From assembly GCA_023253795.1 (NCBI GenBank), contig JALRFG010000049.1:1-11044 (forward strand): 11,044 bases of DNA, given 5' to 3'. Each line of letters opens with the position of its first letter. Within the stretch, counting starts at the first letter, position 1. Below, piece after piece: positions 1 through 7,585 of this stretch. The notes beneath the pieces are model-generated. The model was given only the letters and a program-made list of their open reading frames with translations, was not told the DNA's origin and searched no databases. Origin of the DNA: Methylocystis sp. Its GTDB lineage: Bacteria > Pseudomonadota > Alphaproteobacteria > Rhizobiales > Beijerinckiaceae. A program made the translations under genes and the position numbers.

Positions 1-578
1 CCATGAGTCGGCAACCAACATGGGATCTCGCCCAGTCGATACAAGGCGAAATGTTTCGCGCGACAGCGGCGCAGGGCGGGCTGGACGTGCAGCTGGTCTA
101 TTTCCGTGGCTTCGATGAATGCCGCGCCTCGCGTTTCGTCAGTGGCGGGGAGGGACTTGGCCGGTTGATGGCCGGCATCTCCTGCCAGGGCGGCAAGACC
201 CAAATCGGCCGTGTGCTCGCCCATGCGCGCGACGAAGCCCGCGCCGCGCGCGTGGGCGCCTTGGTCTATATTGGCGATGCGATGGAGGAGAGCATTGACG
301 CATTGGCGCAGACGGCGGGCGAACTCGGTCTGCTTGGCGTGAAGACGTTTCTGTTTCAGGAAGGCGTCGATCCGGCGGCAAGCGGCGCTTTTCGCGAGAT
401 TGCGCACCTCACCGGCGGCGCCCATGCGGCCTTTGACGCCTCGGCGCCGCATCGTCTCAAGGAATTGCTCGCCGCCGCCGCGGCCTATGCCGTTGGCGGT
501 TTGCCCGAGCTGGAAAAGCGCGCCAACGCCGGCGCAGATGCGGCGCGTCTGCTGCTGGCGCAAATGAGGACGCGATAG
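1..578 (+). CDS. VWA-domain protein, 5' end cut by window edge
   Basis: This is a von Willebrand factor A-like domain protein of unknown substrate, and its amino-terminal part lies outside the window. The frame is open to base 1. The two bases before the first visible ATG fit an ACC threonine codon, so the visible MSRQPTWD is probably the middle of the usual first metal-site motif (D-x-T-M-S) rather than a start. Counting from that Met, Thr66 (in GGKTQIG) and Asp92 (in YIGDAMEE) sit where VWA folds place the second and third metal-ion-dependent adhesion-site residues. About 190 residues are visible and some 40-50 are probably missing. Its TAG stop is only 2 bases before the DnaJ-domain gene, so the two are very likely co-transcribed. 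Linkage of this VWA gene to a small membrane J-protein recurs in Hyphomicrobiales as far as I recall. The biochemical role is unknown. I saw no signal peptide, but the N-terminus is missing. Confidence 0.8.
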   Translation, partial: MSRQPTWDLAQSIQGEMFRATAAQGGLDVQLVYFRGFDECRASRFVSGGEGLGRLMAGISCQGGKTQIGRVLAHARDEARAARVGALVYIGDAMEESIDALAQTAGELGLLGVKTFLFQEGVDPAASGAFREIAHLTGGAHAAFDASAPHRLKELLAAAAAYAVGGLPELEKRANAGADAARLLLAQMRTR

Positions 579-580
579 CC

Positions 581-1300
581 ATGCCGATCTTGCTGGGATT
601 TCTGGCGCTGGTCCTCACCTACATGCTGCTGAAGGCCTACGCCAAAGCGTCGCCGGCGGCGCTGGCGCGCATCCTGCGTTACGGCGGCGGCGTGGCAGCT
701 TTGCTTGTCGCTGGATTTCTTTTGTTGCGCGGACGTTTTGATTTTGGGCTGGCGCTTGGCGGCTTTGGCTTCTGGCTTCTGCGCGGCGTGATGGCGCCTT
801 CGGGCATGCGCAATGCCGGGGCAGGCGGCGCCGGCGTGTCGCGCGTGCGTTCGGCGATGATCGAGATGACGCTGGATCACGCCACCGGCGCCATGAGCGG
901 CGTTATTCTCGCTGGCGCGGATGAGGGGAAGACGCTCGCGAGCCTGTCGCGCAGCGGATTATTCGAACTCTATGCGCATTGTCAGAACGAAGACCCTGAC
1001 GGCGCGCGTCTGTTAGAGGCGTATCTGGATCGCCGCTTTCCCGGATGGCGCGCGGCAGGCGATGCGGACTTTAACGCGCGGCGCGGTCAGACGGGCGAGG
1101 CGGGCGGCCGCCGCGCTGCGGCGATTTCTGAGGATGAAGCCTATGAAATTCTCGGGCTGAAAAAAGGCGCTGGCGCCGCCGAAATCACGCGAGCCCATCG
1201 TGATCTGATGAAGAAATTTCATCCAGACCTTGGAGGGGCGACCGACCTCGCGGCGTGGGTCAACGAGGCCAAGGATGTCCTGTTGCGCCGACGTCAGTGA
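581..1300 (+). CDS. Membrane-anchored DnaJ-domain (TIM14/Pam18-like) protein
   Basis: This 239-residue protein has hydrophobic segments at about residues 2-18, 36-50 and 54-70. A soluble middle part of no clear family follows (about 85-180). A carboxy-terminal J domain spans about residues 184-239 and carries the HPD signature at residues 214-216 (bases 1220-1228) in the context KFHPDLGG. The HPD tripeptide is what stimulates Hsp70 ATPase, so the protein should recruit DnaK to the inner face of the cytoplasmic membrane. The layout of membrane anchor plus terminal J domain resembles mitochondrial Pam18/TIM14, and this architecture is known in alphaproteobacteria. The client is unknown. It starts 2 bases after the VWA gene, which suggests translational coupling. 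It converges on the carboxypeptidase gene with a 62-base gap in which I see no hairpin terminator. The J-domain call is firm; a role in protein translocation would be speculation. Confidence 0.88.
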   Translation: MPILLGFLALVLTYMLLKAYAKASPAALARILRYGGGVAALLVAGFLLLRGRFDFGLALGGFGFWLLRGVMAPSGMRNAGAGGAGVSRVRSAMIEMTLDHATGAMSGVILAGADEGKTLASLSRSGLFELYAHCQNEDPDGARLLEAYLDRRFPGWRAAGDADFNARRGQTGEAGGRRAAAISEDEAYEILGLKKGAGAAEITRAHRDLMKKFHPDLGGATDLAAWVNEAKDVLLRRRQ

Positions 1301-1362
1301 TCCGCTGCGACGCTGTTGCGAATGATGATCCCAGATGGCGGACATTTTCGTTCAGGCCCCAA

Positions 1363-3138
1363 TTAATTCTTGGTTGCGAAGCAGGCGAAACCGGAACGCT
1401 TCAACGCTTTGCAGGTCGATTCAGCGCTTTGTTCCTCAAGACCGGCGAAGCGGGCGCGATACAGCGTTTCATTGCCCTTTTGCACCTTTTCCGTGAAAGC
1501 CCTGGCGTTGGCCGGGAAGGTCTGAATCTGGGCGCGTGCGCGCGACAGCAGCAGATTGGCTTTCTCGGGATTTTCTGCGGCGCCGATCTGGATCATCCAG
1601 CCCGCGCGCGCCGGGCGACCGCTGGCGGCGGCGTTCGACGCAACGGCCGGGGTGGCGCGGATGGCGGACGGCGTGGTCGCATTGGCGGACGCCGCTTCAT
1701 GCGATTTCATCACCCGGCTCGTCGTTGAACCGTCAGCGACGGCAGTCTGCGTTTTGCCAGCGCCGGCTTTTTTCTTGTCGGTGAGCGATTGCGCGACCTG
1801 TTTCTGGATCAGGCCGGGCACAAAAGCCGGACGAACAATCGGTGTGGTTTTGTCGCCAGCGGCTTTGAATAATGCGGCCGGCTTATTGTCGTTATGCGAC
1901 AGCTTTTCAATCTTGACGCTTTTTTCCGTTTTCTCCAGCGCGACGACAACCGCTTTGTTGTGTGAAGGCGCGGTGGGCGGAAGGCTGGCGAGCGGCTCCG
2001 GATCAATTTCAGGCGCGTAAGCGGCGCGACGTTCAGCCGGGCGTTCGGCGACAACCGGTTCGGCGGGCGCCTCTTCGGCGGCGCGTTCGACTTGCGGTTC
2101 TGCGGCGCGCGGCGCAACCGCTTCCGCTACGCGCTCAACCGCGCGGCCAAAGCGCGACGGCAGATCATTTTCGGCAGGCGCTGCGGCGACATCGTCGGCG
2201 GGCGCGTCTTCATTGATCGCTGCGGTGGTGCGCACGGTGGCGCCGCCATTGATGTGCTCTTCGATCAGATCGGCCATGATCCGGTCGCGTGCGCCGGCGG
2301 TGACGCCGCCCATAACGACAGCCACGATATGATGATGATCACGGCGCACCGAGGTCAGCAGATTGAAGCCGGAGGCGCGGGTGTAGCCGGTCTTGATGCC
2401 ATCCATGCCTTCAACGCGGCCAAGTAGATGGTTGTGATTGGGATGCAGCGCGCCATTGTAGGCGAAGGTGTGCGTCGAGAAATAACGATAATAACGCGGG
2501 AAGCGATCCTGAATGGCGCGGCCGAGCACCGCGAGATCGCGCGCAGTCGTCACCTGCGCCGGATCGGGCAGGCCGGAGGCGTTCTCATAATGAGTCTTGC
2601 TCATGCCAAGCGCATGAGCCTTGCGCGTCATCAGACGCGCGAAATTGGCTTCCGAGCCGCCAATATTTTCGGCGACGGCGCAGGCGATGTCATTGGCGGA
2701 TTTTGTGACCAGCGCCTTGATGGCGTTTTCCACGCTGATCGTCTCGCCGGGCGCCAGGCCGAGCTTCGAGGGCGCCTGCATCGCCGCATGGGATGAAATC
2801 ATTAGCGGCGTGTCGAGCCGCATCCGCCCTTTTTCGAGTTGTTCGAACAGCAGATACAGCGTCATCACCTTGGTGACGGACGCAGGATGGCGCAGGTCGT
2901 TTTCATTGCGCGAATAGAGCGTGCGGCCGCTGTTGGCGTCGACCACGATCGCGGCAAAACCGCGATGCTCGCCGATCACCTCGTCGCCGCCGCCGCGATG
3001 GGCGTGATGGCTCACATAGGTGTGGCGACGGGCTTCGGCCGGGCTCGCAATGACGACGCCGCAAGCCGCCACGGCTGCGAAGACGGCCGCCAGCTTGCGC
3101 GGCTGCGCCAGACGGCGCAGGAGACCCGGTTTATTCAT
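1363..3138 (-). CDS. dacC: D-alanyl-D-alanine carboxypeptidase (PBP5 type) with SPOR domain
   Basis: This periplasmic serine peptidase removes the terminal D-Ala from peptidoglycan stem peptides. I place the start at the ATG at 3138 (591 residues), which has AGGA about 9 bases upstream; the longer frame would need a TTG at 3162. A signal peptide of about 36 residues ends in A-E-A, before RRHT. All three active-site motifs of the S11 peptidase / class C low-molecular-weight PBP family are present: SVTK (Ser87-Lys90), SAN (147-149) and KTG (249-251). Residues about 300-510 are an Ala/Pro/Glu-rich linker of low complexity. Residues about 515-591 look like a SPOR domain (starting near GWMIQIGAA), which binds denuded septal glycan and would direct the enzyme to the division site. 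I see no C-terminal amphipathic membrane anchor of the E. coli DacA kind, so SPOR probably replaces it. The gene diverges from the phasin. The symbol is by class only; dacA-type naming is equally possible. Confidence 0.92.
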   Translation of the reverse strand: MNKPGLLRRLAQPRKLAAVFAAVAACGVVIASPAEARRHTYVSHHAHRGGGDEVIGEHRGFAAIVVDANSGRTLYSRNENDLRHPASVTKVMTLYLLFEQLEKGRMRLDTPLMISSHAAMQAPSKLGLAPGETISVENAIKALVTKSANDIACAVAENIGGSEANFARLMTRKAHALGMSKTHYENASGLPDPAQVTTARDLAVLGRAIQDRFPRYYRYFSTHTFAYNGALHPNHNHLLGRVEGMDGIKTGYTRASGFNLLTSVRRDHHHIVAVVMGGVTAGARDRIMADLIEEHINGGATVRTTAAINEDAPADDVAAAPAENDLPSRFGRAVERVAEAVAPRAAEPQVERAAEEAPAEPVVAERPAERRAAYAPEIDPEPLASLPPTAPSHNKAVVVALEKTEKSVKIEKLSHNDNKPAALFKAAGDKTTPIVRPAFVPGLIQKQVAQSLTDKKKAGAGKTQTAVADGSTTSRVMKSHEAASANATTPSAIRATPAVASNAAASGRPARAGWMIQIGAAENPEKANLLLSRARAQIQTFPANARAFTEKVQKGNETLYRARFAGLEEQSAESTCKALKRSGFACFATKN

Positions 3139-3254
3139 TGAAACGCATCCTGAATGCTGCAACAGCGAACACGCGCTGTCGCCAAAACGCCACAGCTGAA
3201 AAAACTAAAAGAATCCGGTTACTCCCAAGTTAAATGCAGAAAATTTTAAGCATG

Positions 3255-3296
3255 TTGCACTGCAATATTTTTCCTTGACAAAATTTGTGCGGTGCA
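3255..3296. promoter_or_regulatory. Pair of TGC-N3-GCA palindromes, candidate PhaR operators
   Basis: A perfect 11-base palindrome, TTGCACTGCAA (3255-3265), lies just upstream of the phasin -35 box. A second site, TGCGGTGCA (3288-3296), lies between its -35 and -10 boxes. Both contain TGC-N3-GCA, and their centres (3260 and 3292) are 32 bases apart, about three helical turns. The PHA-responsive repressor PhaR of Paracoccus and Rhodobacter is reported to bind CTGC-N3-4-GCAG-like sites at phasin promoters. Repression here until PHA granules titrate PhaR is an inference. Confidence 0.5.
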
Positions 3297-3302
3297 TATA
3301 TT
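3275..3302 (+). promoter_or_regulatory. Sigma70-type promoter of the phasin gene
   Basis: A consensus -35 box TTGACA (3275-3280) is followed after 16 bases by TATATT (3297-3302). Transcription would start near 3309, giving a leader of about 70 bases before the phasin ATG at 3380. It is the best-matched promoter in the window, which fits the abundance of phasins in PHA-storing cells. The candidate PhaR sites flank and overlap it. Confidence 0.7.
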
Positions 3303-3379
3303 GTCAATTATCGGAATTCGGGACGTGGCCAGGCAGATAGGGTTCCGGGCTATATCCAAGAGAAACAAGGAGATAGATC

Positions 3380-3715
3380 ATGGCTGGTTTTGATAAGGCG
3401 CAGGGCTTCGGCAAAGAGCAGTTTGAGGCGCTGACGGCGTCGTCGGCGGCTGTCACCAAGGGCTGGCAGAGCATCGCCGCCGAAAGCTCGGACTACACCA
3501 AGAAGTCCTTTGAAAAGAGCCGCGTGCTGGCTGAGAAGCTGGTTACGGTGAAGAAGGTCGATGAGGCGGTTCAGCTTCAGACCGAGTTCGCCAAGAGCGC
3601 CTATGAGGATTTCGTCGCCGGCGCCACCCGGATCGGCGAGCTTTATACCGTGATGGCGAAGGACGCCTTCAAGCCGTTCGAAGCCGCCGCCCGCAGCCTG
3701 ACCCCGGCTGAATAA
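3380..3715 (+). CDS. phaP: Phasin (Phasin_2 family), PHA granule-associated protein
   Basis: This is a small acidic helical protein of 111 residues without a signal peptide or membrane segment. It is the size and composition of short Hyphomicrobiales phasins: Ala/Lys/Glu-rich amphipathic helices, an FE-x-L segment near residue 15, and a helical stretch EFAKSAYEDFVAGATRIGELY near residues 69-89. Phasins coat polyhydroxyalkanoate granules and control their size and number; some members of the family serve as general stress or chaperone-like proteins. The ATG has a strong ribosome site, AAGGAG (3367-3372), 7 bases upstream. The gene is a single transcription unit, with a consensus promoter and possible PhaR operators upstream and an intrinsic terminator downstream. 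No PHA synthase is in the window. The family assignment is strong; the gene symbol is generic. Confidence 0.88.
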   Translation: MAGFDKAQGFGKEQFEALTASSAAVTKGWQSIAAESSDYTKKSFEKSRVLAEKLVTVKKVDEAVQLQTEFAKSAYEDFVAGATRIGELYTVMAKDAFKPFEAAARSLTPAE

Positions 3716-3758
3716 TCTCACTGCAGATTTCCTGGTCGTCCTCCCCCCGACCTGGGTG

Positions 3759-3796
3759 AAAAAGCCCGGCAAGGTTCGCCTTGCCGGGCTTTTTTA
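3759..3796 (+). terminator. Intrinsic terminator of the phasin gene
   Basis: A perfect 16-base-pair inverted repeat (left arm 3759-3774 AAAAAGCCCGGCAAGG, right arm 3779-3794) closes on a TTCG tetraloop and ends in a run of six T (3790-3795). The AT flanks make it symmetrical, but the only gene ending here is the phasin, 43 bases upstream. It should isolate dnaE from phasin transcription. Confidence 0.93.
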
Positions 3797-3863
3797 TGTG
3801 CTCGCCCGCCGTGGCTTGTGGACGGGGGCGCAACCGCCGTTCCGGCGCGCGGCGCGACTCGGC

Positions 3864-3869
3864 TAGAAT
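3864..3869 (+). promoter_or_regulatory. Possible -10 box for a near-leaderless dnaE transcript
   Basis: TAGAAT lies with 5 bases between it and the dnaE ATG at 3875, so transcription from it would begin at or next to the A of the start codon. There is no Shine-Dalgarno-like sequence before this ATG, and the best -35 match (TTCCGG, 18 bases away) is poor. Leaderless mRNAs with this geometry are known in alphaproteobacteria. The alternative is that the promoter lies elsewhere in 3797-3860. Confidence 0.3.
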
Positions 3870-3874
3870 GCGGC

Positions 3875-6800
3875 ATGGCTTTTTCCGACGCCGGCTTTGT
3901 TCATCTCCATGTCCACACCGCCTTCTCATTGCGGGAAGGCGCGCTGGCGCTTGGCAAGCTGATCGATCTCGCCGTGCGCGACGGACAACCGGCGCTGGCC
4001 GTCACCGACACCAATAATCTGTTTTCGGCGCTGGAGTTTTCCGAAAAAGCCGCGAAGGCCGGGGTGCAGCCGATCGCCGGCGTTCAGCTTTGCGTCGATT
4101 TCGGCGATGCGGAGACGACATCGGTCACCGGCCGCGACGAACGTTTCGGCAATCTTGTGCTGCTCGCCAAATCCGAGGGCGGCTATCGCAATCTGATGCG
4201 GCTGGCGTCGCTCGCCTATCTGGAGACCCCGCCGGGCGAAGCGCCGCAAATTTCGCTGATGCGGCTGGCGGAGTCGGCTGACGAACTGATCGCATTGACC
4301 GGCGGGCCGGACGGTGGCCTCGATCGGGCCATCGCCGCCAGCCAGAACGAACGTGCGCGGACGCGGCTCGCCGCGCTGGAGCCCTTGTTCGATGGTCGGC
4401 TCTATATTGAGTTGCAGCGTCACAAGCTGCCGCGCGAACGAGAGGTTGAGCCAGTGCTGCTCGATCTCGCTTATCGACGCGGCTTGCCGCTGGTCGCCAC
4501 CAACGAACCGTATTTTGCGTCGCTCGGCGATTTCGAGGCGCATGATGCGTTGCTCTGCATCGCCGAAGGTTCGGTGACCGGCGTCGTCGAACGGCGGCGG
4601 GTTTCGCCCGAACATTATTTTAAAACCCGCGCCCAGATGCGCGAACTCTTCGCCGATCTGCCGGAGGCAATCGCGCATACGGTCGAGATCGCGCAGCGTT
4701 GCAGCTACCGCCCGCAGACGCGCAAACCGATCATGCCGCGTTTTATCCAGAGCGCGGAGGATGATCGTCCGCTCGACGATACTGAAGCGGCCGAGTTGCG
4801 TCGTCAGTCGCAGGAAGGGCTGGAAGCGCGTCTCGCCGCCCATGGCCCCGCAGAAGGGCGCACGCGCGAGGAATATCTGGCGCGTCTCGATTTTGAGCTG
4901 GGCGTCATCGAAAAGATGCGCTTTCCCGGCTACTTCCTGATCGTCTCCGACTTCATCAAATATGCGAAGTCGCAGGGCATTCCGGTCGGACCGGGCCGCG
5001 GCTCGGGCGCCGGCTCGCTGGTCGCCTATGCGCTGACGATCACCGATCTCGATCCGGTGCGTTTCGGTCTGTTCTTCGAGCGCTTCCTTAATCCCGAACG
5101 TAATTCAATGCCGGACTTCGATATCGATTTCTGCCAGACCCGGCGTGGCGAGGTGATCGATTATGTGCGCGCGCGCTACGGCGCCGATCGCGTCGCCCAG
5201 ATCATCACCTTCGGCTCCTTCCTGGCGCGCGGCGTGTTGCGCAGCGTCGGCCGCGTGCTGGAGATGCCGCTCGGACAGGTCGACAAGCTCGCCAAGCTGG
5301 TGCCGCAGAATCCGGCCAAGCCGGTGACGCTCGCCGAGGCGCTGGCCAGCGAGCAGAAACTCCGCGATGCGGCGCGGGAAGAAGAGCGGGTCGCGCGGCT
5401 GTTCAAGATCGCCGGCGCGCTGGAGGGACTTTACTCCAACGCCTCCACCCACGCGGCCGGCATCGTCATCGGCGACCGGCCGCTGCATGAGGTGACGCCG
5501 CTCTATCGCGATCCCAAATCCGACATGCCGGCGACCCAATTCAATATGAAATGGGTGGAACCGGCCGGGCTGATCAAATTCGACTTCCTCGGCCTGAAGA
5601 CCCTGACCGTGCTCGCCATGGCGGGCGATCTCGCGCGTCGGCGCGATCCCGAATTCGATCTCGCCAAAGTACCGCTCGACGACGCCGAGACCTACGCCAT
5701 GCTCGGACGCGGCGAGACCATCGGCGTGTTCCAGCTGGAAAGCGCCGGCATGCGCAAGGCGCTGGTCGAGATGCACGCCGACCGGTTCGAAGACATTATT
5801 GCGCTGGTGGCGCTCTATCGTCCCGGCCCGATGGCGAATATCCCGACCTATTGCGCGGTGAAGCTCGGCGACGAGGAGCCGGATTACATCCACCCCGCGA
5901 TTGAGCCGATCCTCAAAGAGACTTTCGGCGTCATCATCTATCAGGAACAGGTGATGCAGATCGCGCAGGTGCTGTCCGGCTATTCGCTGGGCGAGGCCGA
6001 TAATCTGCGCCGCGCCATGGGCAAAAAGATCAAGAGCGAGATGGACGCGCAGCGCGACCGTTTCGTCACCGGCGCGATTGAGCGCGGGCTGACCAGCCAG
6101 TTGGCGAATGAAATCTTCGATCTGCTGGCGAAGTTCGCCGATTACGGCTTCAACAAGAGCCATGCCGCCGCCTATGCGCTGATCGCTTACCAGACCGCCT
6201 GGTTCAAGGCGCATTATCCGGCGGAGTTTCTCGCCGCCTCGATGACCTTCGATAAAAGCCAGACCGACAAGCTCGCCGAGTTTCGCGACGAAGCGCGGCG
6301 GCTTGGCATTGTCGTGGAGCCGCCCTCGATCCAGCGCTCCGGCGTCGATTTCGATGTCGCGCCCGGCGCCGACGGCAAACTCGTCCTTCGCTATGCGCTG
6401 TCGGCGATCAAGGGCGTCGGGGAAGGGCAGGCGGAGTCGATTGTGCGGGCGCGCGGCGACCGGCCCTTCCGCAATCTTTCCGACTTGGCGCGGCGCCTCA
6501 ACCCGCGCGAGGTCAATAAGAAGGTGCTTGAAAATCTCGCCGCCTGCGGCGCCTTCGACGAATTGGAGAGCAATCGTGCGGCGGCTTTTGCGGCGATAGA
6601 GCCGGTCCTCGCCGCCGCCAATCGCCACACCGACGATCGCAACGCCGGCCAGAACGCCCTGTTCGGCGCCGCCGAGGCGGATGACGATCTCGCTCTGCCG
6701 AAAACCGCGCCCTGGCCAGTCGCCGAGACTCTGCGCCGCGAATATGAGGCGGCGGGATTCTTCCTCTCCGGTCACCCGCTCGACGCCTACGCCGGGCTGC

Positions 6801-7339
6801 TCCACAAGCTTCGAGTGTCGCGCTGGACGAAATTCGTGAGCGACGTGAAGCGCGGCGCGACCGCCGGACGGCTCGCCGCCGTCGTGCTCGACCGCGCTGA
6901 GCGGCGCACCAAGTCGGGTTCGAAAATGGGCATTGTCCAGCTTTCCGACACCACCGGGCAGTTCGAGGCGATCCTGTTTCAGGAGGGGCTCAACCAGTAT
7001 CGCGACGATCTCGAAAAAGGGGCGGCGGTACTGGTGACGCTGTCGGCGGCCATAGAGGGCGAGGACGTGCGCGCCCGGATCGTCGCCGTCGAGCCGCTGG
7101 AGCAGGCGGCCGCGCGCGCCCAAAAAGGGCTGCGCATTGTCCTGCGCGATCAAGAGCCCGTCGCCCGGATCAAGGGCCGGCTGACCGGGCGCGGCGAGGG
7201 CGAGGTGTCGATCCTGTTCAAGCGCGACGTCGCGCCCGAAGAGATCGAAATTCGGCTGCCCGGCGGTTATAGCGTTAATACCGCCACCGCCAGCGCGCTA
7301 CGCGAAATCCCGGGCGTTCTCGAGGTCGAGTATTTGTAG
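3875..7339 (+). CDS. dnaE: DNA polymerase III alpha subunit
   Basis: This is the replicative polymerase subunit, 1154 residues, full length for the DnaE1 class. I chose the ATG at 3875 because the PHP-domain motif HLHVHT (residues 10-15) should lie near the N-terminus; an in-frame GTG at 3818 only adds unlike sequence. The domains run in order: PHP (about 5-280), palm and fingers with GPGRGSG (372-378), PDFDIDF (413-419, catalytic Asp416 and Asp418) and KFDFLGL (568-574, Asp570 as the third carboxylate), helix-hairpin-helix GVGEGQA (847-853), beta-clamp-binding peptide QNALF (926-930), OB fold (about 985-1060) and a C-terminal domain for tau contact. In the PHP domain, several positions that are His or Glu in metal-binding versions appear to be Thr, Gln, Asn or Tyr, so proofreading probably depends on a separate DnaQ. 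It stands alone between the phasin terminator and an AT-rich gap. Confidence 0.97.
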   Translation: MAFSDAGFVHLHVHTAFSLREGALALGKLIDLAVRDGQPALAVTDTNNLFSALEFSEKAAKAGVQPIAGVQLCVDFGDAETTSVTGRDERFGNLVLLAKSEGGYRNLMRLASLAYLETPPGEAPQISLMRLAESADELIALTGGPDGGLDRAIAASQNERARTRLAALEPLFDGRLYIELQRHKLPREREVEPVLLDLAYRRGLPLVATNEPYFASLGDFEAHDALLCIAEGSVTGVVERRRVSPEHYFKTRAQMRELFADLPEAIAHTVEIAQRCSYRPQTRKPIMPRFIQSAEDDRPLDDTEAAELRRQSQEGLEARLAAHGPAEGRTREEYLARLDFELGVIEKMRFPGYFLIVSDFIKYAKSQGIPVGPGRGSGAGSLVAYALTITDLDPVRFGLFFERFLNPERNSMPDFDIDFCQTRRGEVIDYVRARYGADRVAQIITFGSFLARGVLRSVGRVLEMPLGQVDKLAKLVPQNPAKPVTLAEALASEQKLRDAAREEERVARLFKIAGALEGLYSNASTHAAGIVIGDRPLHEVTPLYRDPKSDMPATQFNMKWVEPAGLIKFDFLGLKTLTVLAMAGDLARRRDPEFDLAKVPLDDAETYAMLGRGETIGVFQLESAGMRKALVEMHADRFEDIIALVALYRPGPMANIPTYCAVKLGDEEPDYIHPAIEPILKETFGVIIYQEQVMQIAQVLSGYSLGEADNLRRAMGKKIKSEMDAQRDRFVTGAIERGLTSQLANEIFDLLAKFADYGFNKSHAAAYALIAYQTAWFKAHYPAEFLAASMTFDKSQTDKLAEFRDEARRLGIVVEPPSIQRSGVDFDVAPGADGKLVLRYALSAIKGVGEGQAESIVRARGDRPFRNLSDLARRLNPREVNKKVLENLAACGAFDELESNRAAAFAAIEPVLAAANRHTDDRNAGQNALFGAAEADDDLALPKTAPWPVAETLRREYEAAGFFLSGHPLDAYAGLLHKLRVSRWTKFVSDVKRGATAGRLAAVVLDRAERRTKSGSKMGIVQLSDTTGQFEAILFQEGLNQYRDDLEKGAAVLVTLSAAIEGEDVRARIVAVEPLEQAAARAQKGLRIVLRDQEPVARIKGRLTGRGEGEVSILFKRDVAPEEIEIRLPGGYSVNTATASALREIPGVLEVEYL

Positions 7340-7350
7340 CCTAGCAATTC

Positions 7351-7430
7351 TGATTATTATGATATTCAATAAATATATGTTTTAATTAAGTTTAAAACTT
7401 AAAGTTAAAGATTAAAATTAATATTAAGTT
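7351..7430. other. Extremely AT-rich intergenic tract
   Basis: Only 9 of these 80 bases are G or C by direct count, in otherwise GC-rich DNA. It starts 11 bases after the dnaE stop and contains a 17-base palindrome (7386-7402, arms TTAAGTTT and AAACTTAA around one base). It carries no reading frame of note, no T-run terminator and no direct-repeat array. It could be a UP-like or bendable region serving lipA, a site for an H-NS-like silencer, or relic DNA. Confidence 0.6.
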
Positions 7431-7544
7431 GGCGTCGGATTCCGCTGCTCTCCTCCGCGAAAGCCGCCGCATTGCCGGCGTCGGCTCATGCCTCGCCCAC
7501 TGAATATTTTACCCGCCGCCCTCGCGTCATGCCGCCGGACAACC

Positions 7545-7550
7545 TATGAT
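7545..7550 (+). promoter_or_regulatory. Possible -10 box upstream of lipA
   Basis: TATGAT sits 35 bases before the lipA start. I find no good -35 hexamer at 16-18 bases upstream, so this is a weak call. lipA must have a promoter somewhere in 7340-7585, or be read through from dnaE, because no terminator hairpin separates them. Confidence 0.25.
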
Positions 7551-7585
7551 ACGAGGATCAGCGGATAGAGCTTCGGGATAGATCC

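Noticed and set aside
3818..3874. Upstream GTG start adding 19 residues to DnaE
   Set aside because: The added residues do not resemble the DnaE N-terminus and lie right after the phasin terminator; the ATG at 3875 puts the PHP motif at the expected distance.
3797..3874. Reading the phasin hairpin as a transposon end or attachment site
   Set aside because: The repeat has the exact form of an intrinsic terminator (GC stem, TTCG loop, T run) just after a highly expressed gene, with no flanking duplication.
5105..7153. Long minus-strand open frame (682 codons) inside dnaE
   Set aside because: It is the antisense shadow of GC-rich dnaE codons; the plus strand carries all DnaE motifs, and the antisense product is rich in Arg, Gly and His without motifs.
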